Origin: Tridacna crocea
Taxonomy: Eukaryota > Mollusca > Bivalvia > Cardiida > Cardiidae
Direction of reading: 5' to 3'
Assembly: GCA_943736015.1 (NCBI GenBank)
Contig: OX031059.1
Span: 46,883,159-46,947,158, forward strand
Length of the DNA stretch: 64,000 bases
Part shown: positions 24,901 through 39,900 of the stretch, piece by piece
Numbering within the stretch: position 1 is the stretch's first letter
Layout: every line of letters starts with the position of its first letter
Position numbers and translations under genes: made by a program
The notes under the pieces: generated by a model
What the model saw: only the letters and a program-made list of their open reading frames with translations
Databases searched by the model: none
Told to the model about the DNA's origin: nothing

Positions 24901-27900
24901 TGGCTGCTATTGCTTGATTTTCAGTGAAAATTTTATGTCAACAAAGGAGCATAACTGTGTCAAAAATACTTAGATGGCTAGCTGCCCTTGTTGTGTTGGC
25001 TCACCTACTGACAGTTAACTCTTTACCACACAACAAAATTTTATACTGGTTCAAATTGAAAGCATTTGCAGACAAAAAAATAAAGGTGACTGAAAAACTG
25101 AAATTTGTCCTGGGATGGGTAGAAAACACTGTGGGAAAAGGAGAAAATGCTGGTTACCAGCATTTTCTCCTTTTCCTACAGTGTTTTCAAAAGGATTCTT
25201 TCTCAGGGGCATCAAAAGTAGGTATTGTGTGGTAATAGGTTAACAAATAGCCTGAGTTTGAAGAAAACATCTTCAGTAATAACAGAGATATAAAAAAGAT
25301 ATTAGTTTTTCCAAGATAAAGCAGATGATAACATTTTCACAAAAAACACAACGGAGGGAAGAATTGTGCAATTCCATATCATGCCGGGTCAAAAAAGAAT
25401 CATGTACTACTACTATAACAAGACCATAAGTTGAACCAAACCCATCATGTTACACTTCCATCAGAATTCCTCATGACTCCTTAACCTGCTAGATACATGG
25501 ATTTACCATTTAAGTAGATACTACAAACCAAAGATTTATTTTACAAATGTTTTTCTACAGGAAAATAATCTTGTCATCTGACAGTTTAGATCCTAAATCA
25601 GACTGCAGAAAATGATTGCACATTTTGTGAACTCTTTGATCTACACTGTGTGCAAAAGGTCTTTGAGTTGCACATTCAGCCTATGGTATAATAGCAAATT
25701 ATTCTAAGAGAGTCTCTGATATTTTCTCATTCATTAGCAATTTATTGTAACTAAAAGATAGCCGATACATCAGTACATTTATGAAAATTAATGCTTTAAC
25801 CCATTACCAGACGACAATATTTTAGACTGGTCCAAATTGAAAGCATTTGCAGACGACAAAATAAAAGTAACTGAAAATTTGAAATTTGTTTTGTGAAGAG
25901 TAGAAAACATTGTGGGAAAAGGAGAAAATGCTGGTTACCAGCATTTTCTCCTTTTCCCACAATGTTTTCTAAAGGCTTCTTTCTCAGGGGCATCAAAAGT
26001 AGGGATTGTGTGGTAATGGGTTAACCCTTTCCCAAATGATAAATTTTAGACTGTCCAAAACTTGAAGTGTTTGCAGATAACAATTTTGAATTTGATGAGA
26101 ATGGAAGAAAAGTTTTCCGATAGGCTAGAAAACACTGTGGGAAAAGGAGAAATTGCTCGTTACGAGCTATTTCTCCTTTTTCCACAGTGTTTTCTAAAGA
26201 CTTGTACTGGAGACACGTAAAAAACAGGGCTTGTTTGGGAAAGAGTTAAAGTTAACAAAACAAGACGCTTTCAATGACACCAAAGCAGATTTTGTCCGAT
26301 TATCTTATAAGACAATATAGATCAGGCTGCATGTTATGTACAATCCGCTGCATGTTATGTACAATCCAATCTCGATTTAGCTAACAAAAGCAGAAAGTAC
26401 ATGCTTCACATTTTATGGGCTAATGCACAGTTTTCATGAAGCTGAATAAGAAAAAACTTGGCTTTGAGTTCTAATAACCTTCAGAACTAAGCTTTTTACA
26501 AAAAATGTCAGAAAAGAAGAAAATGCTGATAACCAGTATTTTCTCCTTTTCCCACAAAGTTTTCTACCCTATCAAAACAAGTTCCTTCATTTGAGGAAAA
26601 TTTTAAAATTGTCATCGGCAAATGCTTTCAATTTGGACAAGTCCACATTTCTCATGTGGTAAAGGGTGAAATCATTGGTAGTCCAGAAAAATACAAATCT
26701 GAATTTATGGGTTTGCAAACCATGAAAAGACTTTAATTTCCTACCCTGAACTTGCTCACGATGATGGTTGGCTTATAGTTTGCAGGACAACATTGGGAAA
26801 ATATTCTTTCTAGAACTTTCTCATCATTGTAGTCATGGCAACAAAAAGCTGTAATCAACCCTTTCAGACAACACTCCACTGCCAGCGCCCATTTCTGATC
26901 TTTGAGAATTAAATTAGCACCTGAGAATATATAATCATACAAAATGTAAATAGCTGGTCACAATGGAGTTTTTTTGGGAAAAAAGATTGAAAACCTAGAG
27001 TAACAAGAGATGTTTGTAAAACATGTATGCCCCCCGTAATGGCATCCAGTTCTAAATATAACATGTGATTATAAACTGTTAAGTTCAAAGTGTAAAAACG
27101 AACAAAGGGTAATTACTCAAAAATTATTCATGATAAATTAAGAATTCTTGGGCACTGCACTTCCCATTTATGTGAACTATCAACTTTTAAAGTTTCATGA
27201 TTTTACCTCGCATACTTTTTGAGTTATGTTCAGGAAAAAAATTAAGTACGAAAATCAAAAAAGGGCAATAACTGCAAAAATATAATAAGCAGAGTTATGG
27301 TTCTTGTGCAATGCACCTCTCCTGAATTTCGGAATAAGCTCTATCCACAGTTTCAAGATGATACCTGAAAAACCTTTTGAGTTATGCTCCGGACAAAAAT
27401 TAAGCATGAAAATCAACAAAGGGCAATAACTCCAAAAATATAATGGGCAGAGTTATGGTACTTGTGCACTGCACTTCTCCTTATTGAGATCTATCCACCT
27501 ATGAGGTTTCAAGATGATACCTGAAATACTTTAAGAGTTATGCTCCGGACAAAAATTAAGTATGAAAATCAACAAAGGGCAATAACTCCATAAATATGAT
27601 TAGCAGAGTTATGATTCTAGTGCACTGCACTTCTCCTAATGAGATCTATCCACCTATGTAGTTTCAAGATGATACCTGAAACACTTTTTGAGTTATGCTC
27701 CGGACAAAAACGTGGTCTACAGACCGACGGACGGACGGAAGGACCGACCGACAAGTGCAAAGCAATATATCCCCACTTCTTCGAAGGGTGGCATAAAAAT
27801 ATCTGTAGACATCACCCCTATCAGACAAAACTCTACTGCCAGCACCCATTGCTGATCTATGAGAACTATGTTCCCACCTGAGAGTATGTAATCATACATG

Positions 27901-30900
27901 ATGTCAAAAGGTGGTAACAAAACAGGTGGGGGTGGGTGAGAGAAATAGAAAGCCTGGAGTAAAAACGTTTGTAGACATGACATTTGAAGAAAACTATATA
28001 AATACGTCAATACAAGGTCTAGAGCCAAAAATCTATCAAAGCAACAAACCTAATGGTCCAACAGGTTTTCTGTGAAACTGGCCTTGTTTTGAGTATTCCT
28101 CTATTTGCTGGATCACTTGTGGCAAAAATGTGCCATATCTCTTTAACTTGTTTCCGTGAGAAGATCGGAGGGCTTCCAAGTTTCTGCGCACCTTTTCACT
28201 TTGTCTTTCACAATCTTGAATTTCTTTACTTTGAAACAAAAAGAAGAGAGTATGTGCAGTAATAACATTATGAAAACTTCAAATCACAAGTATAATGTTA
28301 TTAATCAAGTGATTTCGTATTGGCCCAGTTACAGGTCCGAGGTCAGCCGTATTGGCCCGAGGCCGAAGGCCGAGGGTCAATACGGCTGACCGAGGACCTG
28401 TAACTAGGCCAATACGAAATCACTTGATTAATGACAATATTATTAATTAACGCTTTATCAAACAATCTCTGGTTTTTACGACCCTGAAAAAGAGGCCTTC
28501 TGAAAACATTGTGGGAAAAGGAGAAAATGCTGGTAACCAGCATTTTCTCCTTTTTCCCCACAATGTTTTCTACCCTGCTGGAAACAAATATCAATTTTTA
28601 GGTTACGTTTACTTTGCCGCCTCCTGGAACGTGATTGGCTAAAAGTAAGCGCAGACGCTCACGCCACTGAACTTTTGACCAATCACGTTCAAGGATTTCT
28701 GTATTGGTCGCGGGTCATCAGTATTGATACGAGGTCAACTGTATTGATCGGAGGTCAAGTCGTATTAAGCCGGGGTCACGACCTGTGTACTATACAAAAT
28801 CAGAAATGTGACTGGTATCGCATGGACCGGTTTCCTTGTATAACTTCTATTTATTATATACCTAGCAGTGAAATCCTGGAATTTCCCAGTGTAATAAATT
28901 TTGATATCATCACTAGTGACGTTATCAACTTTCACTTTCTGACGTCATTTGGGAACTACCTTTTTTTTCGACTACATTTTTTTCGACTTTCAAACGCAAA
29001 ATTACAAATAATGATGTTAATAAGGTATATAATAAATAGAATAATCAACTGGTTGTTTTTGATATGAAAAATATCTCACTCGGACGCGTCGTAAGGCGTT
29101 AAAAAAACTCGTGCTGCGCACTCGTCTTTTCAACGCCTAACAACGCATCCTCGTGAGATATTTTTCATATCAAAAACAACCAGTTGATTATCCTCTATAT
29201 ATCCAATAGTTAATTAATAATAACAATTATTAATTTTGATTTTAATGTTTTAATAATAAGAGCTTTTACCAAGCATGGAAATTTTCCACAGAATGTGACA
29301 GCTAGTATGCCCCAATAATTTTTTTTTAATACTAATTGGAGCAGAAATCTGCTTTATGATAGACTAAAAAGCTATATATCTATTTGCAATACATATTTAT
29401 TATATATCTAGCAGTGAAATCCTGGAATTTCCCAGTGTAATAAATTTTGATATCATCACTAGTGACGTTATCAACTTTCACTTCCTGACGTCATTTGGGA
29501 ACTACCTTTTTTTCGACTACATTTTTTTCGACTTTCAAACGCAAAATTACAAATAATGATGTTAATAAGGTATATAATAAATAGAATAATCAACTGGTTA
29601 TTTTTGATATGAAAAATATCTCACTCGGACGCGTCGTAAGGCGTTAAAAAAACTCGTGCTGCGCACTCGTTTTTTCAACGCCTAACAACGCATCCTTGTG
29701 AGATATTTTTCATATCAAAAATAACCAGTTGATTATTCTCTATATATCTAACTGACAATTAACAATGTTCTAGACTAGTTGGATTGAATGGTTCAAAATG
29801 TTTGAAATATATTCATGCCAAAACATGAATATAGAAAAACAGTGTGATTTAAATCCAAGTGTCTTATTCATTCCAATAGTAATTTATAGTCATCATATGC
29901 CATAAAAACTTGGGAAGATTTGGTTTATTGTATATTAAAACTTCGTAACACCAATGCCTAAAGAACTGAAAATTTCTATCAATACAGTCAGAATATCAAT
30001 TAATCAAATAAATAACATGTATTCATCTTCGAGAGAAATAAAATTTGTTAACTGCTATTTAAGTTATCAAAACCATTTATAAATCTTGGATCTACCTCAG
30101 CTGATCTTTTGCCACATGTTTTCCACTAAAACAAGAGTTGCTATTTGCAGACCAATAATTTCTAGTGCTTCCATTTTGCACATTTTCGGTTAAGTTATTA
30201 GTACATGTTTATATATTGGTAATGAGCTTTTGTGAACAAATGCAAGATTTTTTTTCGCATGTCAGCTTTGGTACTTATCTCAAACTATCAAAACTCTGAT
30301 ACGATCCCTGCTGCCCTTGGGCACGGCCCAGCAGGGCCCAAGCCTAGCACTGCTGAAACCCAGGAAAGACACACCAATGACATCAGCATGTGACTGAAAT
30401 ACTACAATTAGCGACTTAAACGAACATTTGAACAAAAAAAAAAGGAAGATACTGTTTACAATTTCTATGCTCAATCAGTTGACAATTTCTGTACTCTATC
30501 AGTCTAAAAACAATATAAAAAAAAATTCATACACAATATTATACTGGTCATTCTTGTATTTAGTTATAGCATTTCTAAACTGGTCCAACTGATGGTCAGT
30601 TGTAGTTTCTGTTGCCTGGTAACTGTCCAGCTGCTCTTGAAGTTTGCCAATAGCTTCTTGTCTCTGTCTTTTTTCGGATTCATAATCATGCTGTGCACTG
30701 AAGTTATAATGAAAGCAAAGAAAAGTCACATGACTGTGTTGCAAGGTCCTGTGATATGCATTTATATTTGACTGAAGAAGTTGTATTGCTGCTCATGTGA
30801 AAGGCAAAGATTAAACTGAACAATTACTTTAAATGACATGCTAATTAACCCTTTACCCCATAAGGGATTTCTATGGTATCCCTAATTGACCCTAAATAAC

Positions 30901-33900
30901 AGCAAGGATGAAGCGGTTTTTATGTATATATGACACCTTTTGATAGCATAGAAAACATTGTGGCGAAAGGTGAAATTGCTCGTGATGAGCAATTTCACCT
31001 TTTGCTACAATGTTTTCCGAAGGCTCCTACAAGCAATGCATAGAAATGAGTATCTATGGAGTAAAGGGTTAACCTATTACCATTCAAATAAAAAGATCTA
31101 GGTCCCTGCAGGAGACGGCTTTAAAAAACATAGTGACATAAGGAAGATTTTTGTTACAAAGCCAGTCATATCAGTGAAATAAGATTATTTACCTGGTCTG
31201 GATTTCCTGAATCCTCTGCATTATGGAGTTTCTTTCATTTTTGATGTGCGAAATTTCCCCTTCATGTCTCTTCACATCCATCTGAAAATGGTACACTAAT
31301 TAAATGACTAGAACAGTCCAAATTAGCCATGATCAGTACACCCTGTAACTCTTTTCCAAACAACAAAATTTTGGACTAGCCCAAACTGAATGCGATTTGC
31401 AGACAACATAATAAATGTGAATCAAAAATTGAAATTTGATTTGGAAAGGGTCGAAAACATTGTGGGAAAAGGAGAAAATGCTAGTTACCAGCATTTTCTA
31501 CTTCTCCCATAATGTTTTCAAAAGCTTCTTTTCTTAGGGTCGTTAAAAAACGGTAGTGTGTGGTAAAGAGTTAACAGTCAATCTAAATTTTTAATGATGC
31601 CGGCAAGAAAGGTTTTTGAAAATATTGCAGGTAAAGTAGAAAATGCTCATAACCAGCATTTCATCCTTTTTCCTCACTGTTTTCTACCTTTCCACAGATA
31701 AATCTCATAATTTGAGCTTCATTTACCATGTCGTTTGCCAGTGCTTTCAATACCAGCAGGTTGATTTTTTGTCATCTGGCAAAGGGTACATACCGCTGTC
31801 TAGTGTTTTGATGGAGCAGCTAGAGGTTCTAATGTATTTTGAATGAAAAAAAAGTCTAGGTTCAGGCTTTTTTTTATAGTTTGGGGAAGACACCTGACAC
31901 CTGCTAAAAGGGAAAAAAATGCTCGACAAGGCCATAATTGGGGAAAATTTACCGTTTTGCAAATATATGTTGGTGTACATCATTATACATGTATGTGATA
32001 TAAATAACATATCATGTCCTATCAATAGGCCTAGAACACTGGAATTAATCTTTGCAATAACACCTACTCATATGAAACTGATTTTAACTGTTTTGTGACT
32101 ACTGAACTCTTAATAAAGTTCTCACTAGGCCCAGAATTCCAAGTCATGTACTCTTGTGTCCAAATTTTCAAGATGTCAAAATGGAATTTCAAAGAGTCAA
32201 AGAGAAATTCCATGCCCCATTTGGTCAAAATTACTTGATTATCATTAGGAAATATGGGTGAAAGATATATACAGTTTTTTCATTCATGCTCTTTGTTTAT
32301 GGTAACAAATTAGACAAGGAAACATTTCATCTGATGTACGAACTTGTTGGGATGAAGTGGATAGCAGAATTTTACCTCGCAGCCCTGGTATGCAGCTAGA
32401 TCTAGAACACTGTGGAAAGGGAAGAAAACAAGGATCAAATCCAATAAGGTGTTATTTCTTAAACTTTAAGTCTGTTTTCACACTTGTTTCAGTGCTAATA
32501 CTGCAACACTGACCGATGTTGACGATTTTAACGTGAATAGCGCAATCACCCCTGTCCAGAATAAACACTGAATGTTGGTATTCATGTTTTTGTTGACGCA
32601 CAGAAGAAAGCACTGAATACCAAATGCTGGGCTCTAGTGCTTTTTCGTATTATACCTAGAGTGTGTTTGTAATGTTCCGTGCAAAGAATGTATGGAAAGT
32701 ACAAAATCACGATCAGTGAAAGTTCTCCATGAATCCCAAAGGCGGATATGGCTCCTTATAAGAATGAAGTACCGGTCGTCTTCACAGCCAATCTTTAGGT
32801 CTGAAACAGGGTTTATCAACAATCATAGTATGGTGCTTTCTATCACAGAAGGGAAAGTCGATTTCTTTAGGAAAAAATTGATTGCTCGTTGGGAAAACTA
32901 CATCTTCGGGGAAAATTTGCAGAGGTGAAGACTCCAACTCTCGGCGTCACTATCATAGTAAAAAAAACAAAAACCTGTGGATCAACAAGACGTTCGTCAA
33001 TACTTAAATTAAGGCAGTTAAAAAATTACCCTTCAAATGAGTAAAGATGTGTAACAGAAGGCACACAAATAATTTTTAAGGGTCATTCTGACAATTTGGG
33101 CGGGGTCAAAAATCAAAGAAATATGGAGTCATGGAAAACTCTGGTTGTGCATTTTCAAAAAAGTAACAGTAAAACTGTATAAGTTCACATTACTTACTGT
33201 TTACCAAAATGGTACAAGACAACACTTGTTACCAATATCTTTCACTAGGTCCTAACCTTTCACCAACAAAACCCATCAATTTTATCAAACCTACATAGGC
33301 ATCCGCAAAAGTTCTCAAAATGGACCAGTATGACATTATATCCTCTAGAGAAGATTTCAATGTCAAATTTTCAGAAAAATGTTTGTTCCACTCTTTGCCA
33401 AATGACAAAATTTTAGACTTGCCCAAAATTGAAAGCATTTGAAGACCACAATTTAAATGTGGCTCAAAAATGATTTTTTTCTTTGATACTAGGGAAGAAA
33501 ACATTGTGGGAAAAGGTGAAAATGATGGTAACCATCATTTTCTACTTTTTCCCACATTTTTTTCAAAAGGTTTCTTCCTGAAAGTCATTATAACTTGAGA
33601 TTGTATGGCAAAGAGTTAATTCTAAAAGACTTTCTAGCATTTAGTGACTGCATAATTGCGGAAAAGAAATAAGGCAAACCTGCGCATTACGTGTGATTTT
33701 CTTCTGCTCTGACAATTCATTACGTGCCTTCTTGTGATCTGGTTGGATATCTTGTACTTCTTTTCCAGATGAATTGAGCCTATTGATGAGATCTGATTTT
33801 CTCCTGGCAACATCATCCAAAGCCCCCTGTTCATTTCAAAGAACAGGCTAATATGTTAACTCTTTTTCAAATAATGAAATTGTAGACCTTCATATATTTA

Positions 33901-36900
33901 AGACATTTATTGGCATAACAGTAAATTTCGATTTGTCAAAACTCAGAGCATTTATGGAAATGGGAGACAACTTTGTTGCAAAAGGAGAAAATGCTGGTTA
34001 CAATTATTGTCTGCTTTTCCAACAATGTTTTCAAAAGTCTTTCATGAAAGGATCATATAAACTTGGTACTGTATGGTGAAGGTTAAATGTATCTGAAATG
34101 GTATAAAGCATGGGCTTAAATAAACTACTATAGTATATAAAACTGGTTTTGAAATATCAAATCAACTATCAGTGTTCAACCCTGTTGCAATGAATATCAT
34201 CAGTCCTTGAAAAAAATTAGCCAATGCTGCTAACCAAACCAACAACCAGTGTTTTAAACTTTGTGCATTACTGACTGAGCTACCTCTGCTGGCCAATGAC
34301 AAACCATACAACATGCTCTTAGAAAAAATGTAATTCCTTTGTTTGCCATATATGGTAAGTTGACTTTTATCATGTGTCTTCTGTCCAAAGGTATAAACTC
34401 TAAACCCTTTCCGACAAAATGACAACTATTAACGACCCTGAGGAAGAGGCCTTTTGAAAACATTGTGGGAAAAGGAGAAAATGCTGGTAACCAGCATTTT
34501 CTTCTTTTCCCACTAAGTTTTCTACCCTACCAAAGCAAAATTGCACCATGTCAGCTACTTTGAAATTGTCATCTGCAAATGCTTTCGATTTGGTTAGGTC
34601 TAAAATTTTGCCATGTGGTAACAGGTTAAATAAATAACTACACAAACTCACCTTGGATTCATCAGCTTTTTGTTTATACCGAGGTAGTCTGCCTTCTTCC
34701 TGCCGATTTTCTTTCTCTAAAGGGGAGAGACCCTATTAGACAGAAAAAGCAACACAGTATTGGTTTACCTCTATTATTTTTTTTTAATAAAAACCAGTAC
34801 AATAAAAGTGCTTACAGTAAAATACCAAGATATAACATTACAGAAGTAAACACTGAAATATAACAATTTTCTCATTTCCAACAACATTTTCTCCCTTGTC
34901 CATGACTTTTCATGTACTTGAAACTGTATCTCAATACTCAGACTAAAATCTAATTTTACTTTCATCAGCATAAAAAGTCTAGCTTGAGTACCGTAATTTG
35001 TGTATATTTTGGGACACCCAAAGAATTGGGACACCATCAAAAATCACGAAAATAATTATTTTTCATGACCCAAAGATTTGGGACATACTAAAAATTGCAA
35101 AGCAAGATCGGTAATTTTTTGTTCCAAAGAATTGGGACAGTGAATATCTTATTTAATTTTCTTTTTTCAATCCATTGATAGGCCTACCCTTTGCAAATAT
35201 TTATTTCTCGTAGTTTTATTTTTACGCTCGTAACGTCGTAAGCATACTTCCCAACTCTCCCGATTTCAATGGGAATTACCCGATCCAAGACGAAAAACCC
35301 GATCACCTGATTGTCTAATGTAAATCCCAATTCAAAAAGAAATCCGATGTAAGCGTAAAAAGGGTGTGATAAACTTCTGTCAAAGATCCGTAACATGTAT
35401 AACGTGTGTGTACATCAGAAGTTAACAGAGTTGACACGCGTGTATTTTACGGTCAATCGAGTTTGTTGTTTATAAATAGAAATCAAGGTACACAGTTTTA
35501 CCCAAGGTTTATCGATCGAAGATCGACGAACCAATCAAATTTGAGAACGGACTGAGCAGACCTACTTGTCAAGAGTGCAGTTAACTCGTTCACCTCACGT
35601 ACATGTAAGCAGGTAAAATATGTTGTGAATTTTTTTACAAACGCAAAATAACATCTGTATTGATATCCCAAGATGCAAACAAAAAATGAGTGAAAAGTTC
35701 GTAATCAAGGAAAATCACGAGCTCTTAGCGTTCAAACTGATCGGTGGAATTCCAATCAGTCTAAAAATAAACCAACCTGCAAACCTGACATCAGTCACGT
35801 TGCAATATTTCGACGTGTTAGCGGCGAGTGACTTTCACTGTGACAGACTGTCTTGTTTGACCATAAGTTTTGGGACAGCTGACAGAATAATTATTTTTTG
35901 CAGACCAAAGTATTGGGACACGAAAAAAATTAATTATTTTTTGCTGTCCCAAAATATAAGCAAATTACGGTATGTTCTTTTCATAAAAGAAATTAGCCAG
36001 TGACTTAGAAAGAATATTGCTCTGGATAACTGAAATAATGTTCAAAACAGCATTAAACACCATACACTAAATAAATAAATCGTTAATGGAAAGAAAAAAA
36101 AAAAAAAAAAACCTACCTTTTCTTTCTCAATGACCAAGGCCCAGGCTAATTCATATTTTAAGTTTGTGATCTTTTGCCTTAAATCATCAATGGCCATAAT
36201 AGACTTGAACTTTTGTTCCCAAGACAGAACCTCCTTCTCAAGACTTGGCAGGGTCTGAGAATAAAAAACACAAGATTAACAAGCAATTTCGTTGAAATGA
36301 TATCCCCCGCCGAAAAAGACCTTTTTTTTTTATAAAAACATCTTAGAGGTATTGTGTTTTGCATGTACATGAATGTAGCCTTTTTGTTATTAGTCCATGA
36401 TGAAGTTATAAATCAAACTCCCTTTTTCCCTGGCACAGCATTTCATTCATAAAGAAATGTATATGAGGTCCATAACAGGATTATACATAAAGTATTTTTT
36501 TTCCAGAAATAGGCATTTCATGAAATGAAAACAAATAAAGAAATATACATTAAGCCCCCTATTTCAATGACACATTATTATATATACAGAAAAAAATTGT
36601 ATCAAGAGACTATCCAATGGAAGACATGCATGAAGTTTCATTAATTTTTGTGAAGGACTTTAGAAGATATCCCTCTAACAATATACTCCACGACATTGCT
36701 GCCATTTCAAGCAGCTAGCTAGAGACTTAAGTGTTGGAATTTCTAGCACCTGCCTGGGCAGCTCAATGGATACATTGTGTTACCTGTGATCTAAAAGGGT
36801 TTCAAATTTGATAGGGTTTTAGAACTCAATGTCCAAAATAACCCCTGCTTGATTGCATTTTAACTTTTTCATCAAACAACAAAATTTTAGATTTTTCCTA

Positions 36901-39900
36901 TTCAAAGCATTTTCATATGACAACTCCAGTATAGCTTAAATGTAAGTTGTCCTTGAAAGGGTAAAAAACACTCTCCTTGTTTGATGTACCTATGTTTTCT
37001 CCTTTTCCTACAATTTCTTCATAAACTTCTTTTCTTAGGATTATTCATACTTAGAATTGTGTGGTAAACAGGTTAAATTTGTTCATAAGCTCAAAATGAG
37101 ACCAATAATGTTCATACATAAAAGGTCTGACCTAAAGCCTAAGAATGTAAGGTGTCACACTCTAGAAGAGAAGAAATGCATGTGTGAGTGGGACAAGGGT
37201 AACTGAGATGGACTGATATAAATTAAGACATATATGTGTATAAACTGACTCATCAAAATAAAAGTGACACAAACATGAAATAAATCATATGCAAATGCAA
37301 ATTTTTGCTCTTTATCAAAACAATCACATCAGCATACAAGATCTTTTTTACCCTCAAATGTATTCAATCATACATACAACAAAATTACAAGAAAACATCC
37401 ATTTATCAACCCAAATAAATCATACAGACATCAAACCATCCACCTATTCATAGAAATATGAGTCATGAATTTGCAAAAGGGGCATAATGCATCTGGGGAA
37501 AGTATCAACCCAGGCTGACCTGGCCCAAACTTTTCGCTATTAGTCAATTTTCTCTATGCCAGAGGGCTAGACTACCTAATGATTCATTCTGCTGTTAAAA
37601 AACTTGTCTTTTATGCATTCATAATTATTTTATAGCTTGCTTGATATCATGCAACACAGAGGTGCATTGAGCCCCCTTGAGCTAAAGCATGGCTCATATT
37701 ATACTTTAATTTCTTGCATGATAACATTTTTTAAAAATCTTTAAATTCTTTACACAGTAACAATTATACATGTAATTCTATTATTGGTTTTACCTGCTGT
37801 TTTTGTTCAATTATGTCTTTAGCAATCTCCTTCTGCTCATTGGCTTTTCCATAATCCTCTTTAATCTGTTCCAGTTGTGTTGCTTTCAGGAAAAACTGCA
37901 AATACAAAACTGTGTCTATAACCAACTGGTCCTTTACCAAACAATTTCTAAAACTGACAACCCGGATTGAGGAGGCTTATGAAAACAAAGTCGAAAAGGG
38001 ACCCAATACTGGTAAACATCCTTTTTTCCTTTTCCTACAATATTTTGTACTTTTTCCTTTCATATGAGCTACGTCTAATTTCTTGTCTGCAAATGCTTTC
38101 TTTCTGCAAGAGTGTCCAATTTTGCTATCTTGTACAATCTGTGAATGTCAAATACAACTAACTAGTACATTAGAAGGGAGAATAAAAAAAAAAGAATCAA
38201 TTTCACACATGTATTACATATCCATATTTTGAATTGCTTGATTTTAAATACTGTTTACGATTTGATTTTTGTTTTTAATTCCAAAAATAACATTTTCATG
38301 TATTTAAGTATTCTACAGGGGTTCCTATTTTTACAGTATATAAAACACTGATTTCATTTATTTACAGCTTTAACCCTTTATCCGCCTGAGTTTTAACCTC
38401 CTAAAGCAAGAAGGATTTTGAAAACATTGAGAGAAAGGAAAAACTGCTCGTAACCATGTAAATGTGTCACTACTGGTAACCAAAATTTCTGCTTTAACCA
38501 CAATGTTTTTTGACCACTCAAAGGTAAATCCACCATATGAAACACATATAATTTACAAATGGTTTGGATTTGGATGGTTCCAAAAATTTTGTTATCATGT
38601 AAAGGGTCAAGGGTTAACAAATGAGCCATGCTCTGGGAAAAGGAGATCTAATGCATCTCTGCAATGAGCAATGAACTATAACAAGCAAGTCAGCATGTAG
38701 CTATAGATCTATAAGTGAGCAATGATCTGTCAAAAGGAGGCTTAATGCATCTCTGCCACGCATGATACCAAGCAAGTCATCACTTAGTTATGAATCTATA
38801 AAACAAGCTATGCTCTGCCAAAGGGAGGCTTAATGTATCTCTGTGATGCATGATACCAAGTAAGTCATCATATAGTCATGAATCTATAAAACCCATTTTG
38901 TCTGATAACCGACTGAATCATGCAGTTAAGTGCTCCTCAGACATGCATAAATTTGACCATTAGCGAAAAGTTTCAGCCCAGGTCAGCCTGCGCTGACTGC
39001 ACAGTCTGACCTGGGTTGATACTTTTTGCATGTGCGTTCAGCCTCCTTTTCACAGAGCATGGCTAAAATCTATTTTGTAAAAACAACCAAGTGCATCCCA
39101 AGGTAGAATGGTCCTTGGACATGCAAAAAACTGACAAACAGCAAAAAGTTCCAATCAACAGCTTGCACAGGCTGACATGAGTTGATACTCTTTTGTTGAT
39201 ACATCAAGTTCCCTTTTCACAGAGCATGGCTCAAATGCACATTGTATTTATTAATACTTTGTATTTATCATTAGCACTCTTTGAATTCAGAAAGTTTCTG
39301 CTGGTGTCCTGATTGAGGATAGCCAAGGGGTTGTCTACTTGTATGTTAAACTGGTCCAGGATTTTAGTCAAATCATCTTTCTTAGTCGATACAACTTTTC
39401 CTGAAAAACACACAAAAAAAGAGCCATCAAAGCATCACATCATATGGAATGCAACAAGCCAAGAAAGGCATTCAGACATTTGCGTAAAGTGTCGTCTCCA
39501 ATCAGCCTATGCAGTCCGTAAAGGCTTATCCGAGACAACATCTTACGACTGCATTGAATTTTGTCCGATGGTAGACTTGCGTAGAACAGAAAATCACACA
39601 CAATCTAAAAGTGTTGTATGGGATCAGACTGCACAGGCTGATCCAAGATGAAACTTTACATAAATGTTGGAGAATCCCTTTTCCCAAGTTGCAGACCATA
39701 TGTTTTCTTTTAAAGTTCAGTGCATTTGAGAGTCAAAACTGCAAGGCACTCTGTATGCGCCCATGGGTTCTTACTGTTTCCAAAAGGACATAGGATTCTA
39801 TAACTGCCATACAGTGCTTCACTGCAACTAGCACAGATGAACTGCAGAATCAATGATTACAACACAATCCAAACTATCCTAAGGGTAAGGACTTTTAAAA

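Noticed and set aside
28675-29067. 130-codon plus-strand frame
   Set aside because: Spans the start of an inverted-end element and the preceding repeat; the same phrase recurs in the second copy of the element.
32379-32412. Exon-like island on the minus strand between acceptor CCACAG and donor GAG|GTAAAA
   Set aside because: Its 34 nt would break the frame, while exons 9 and 10 of SMC6 join in phase without it.
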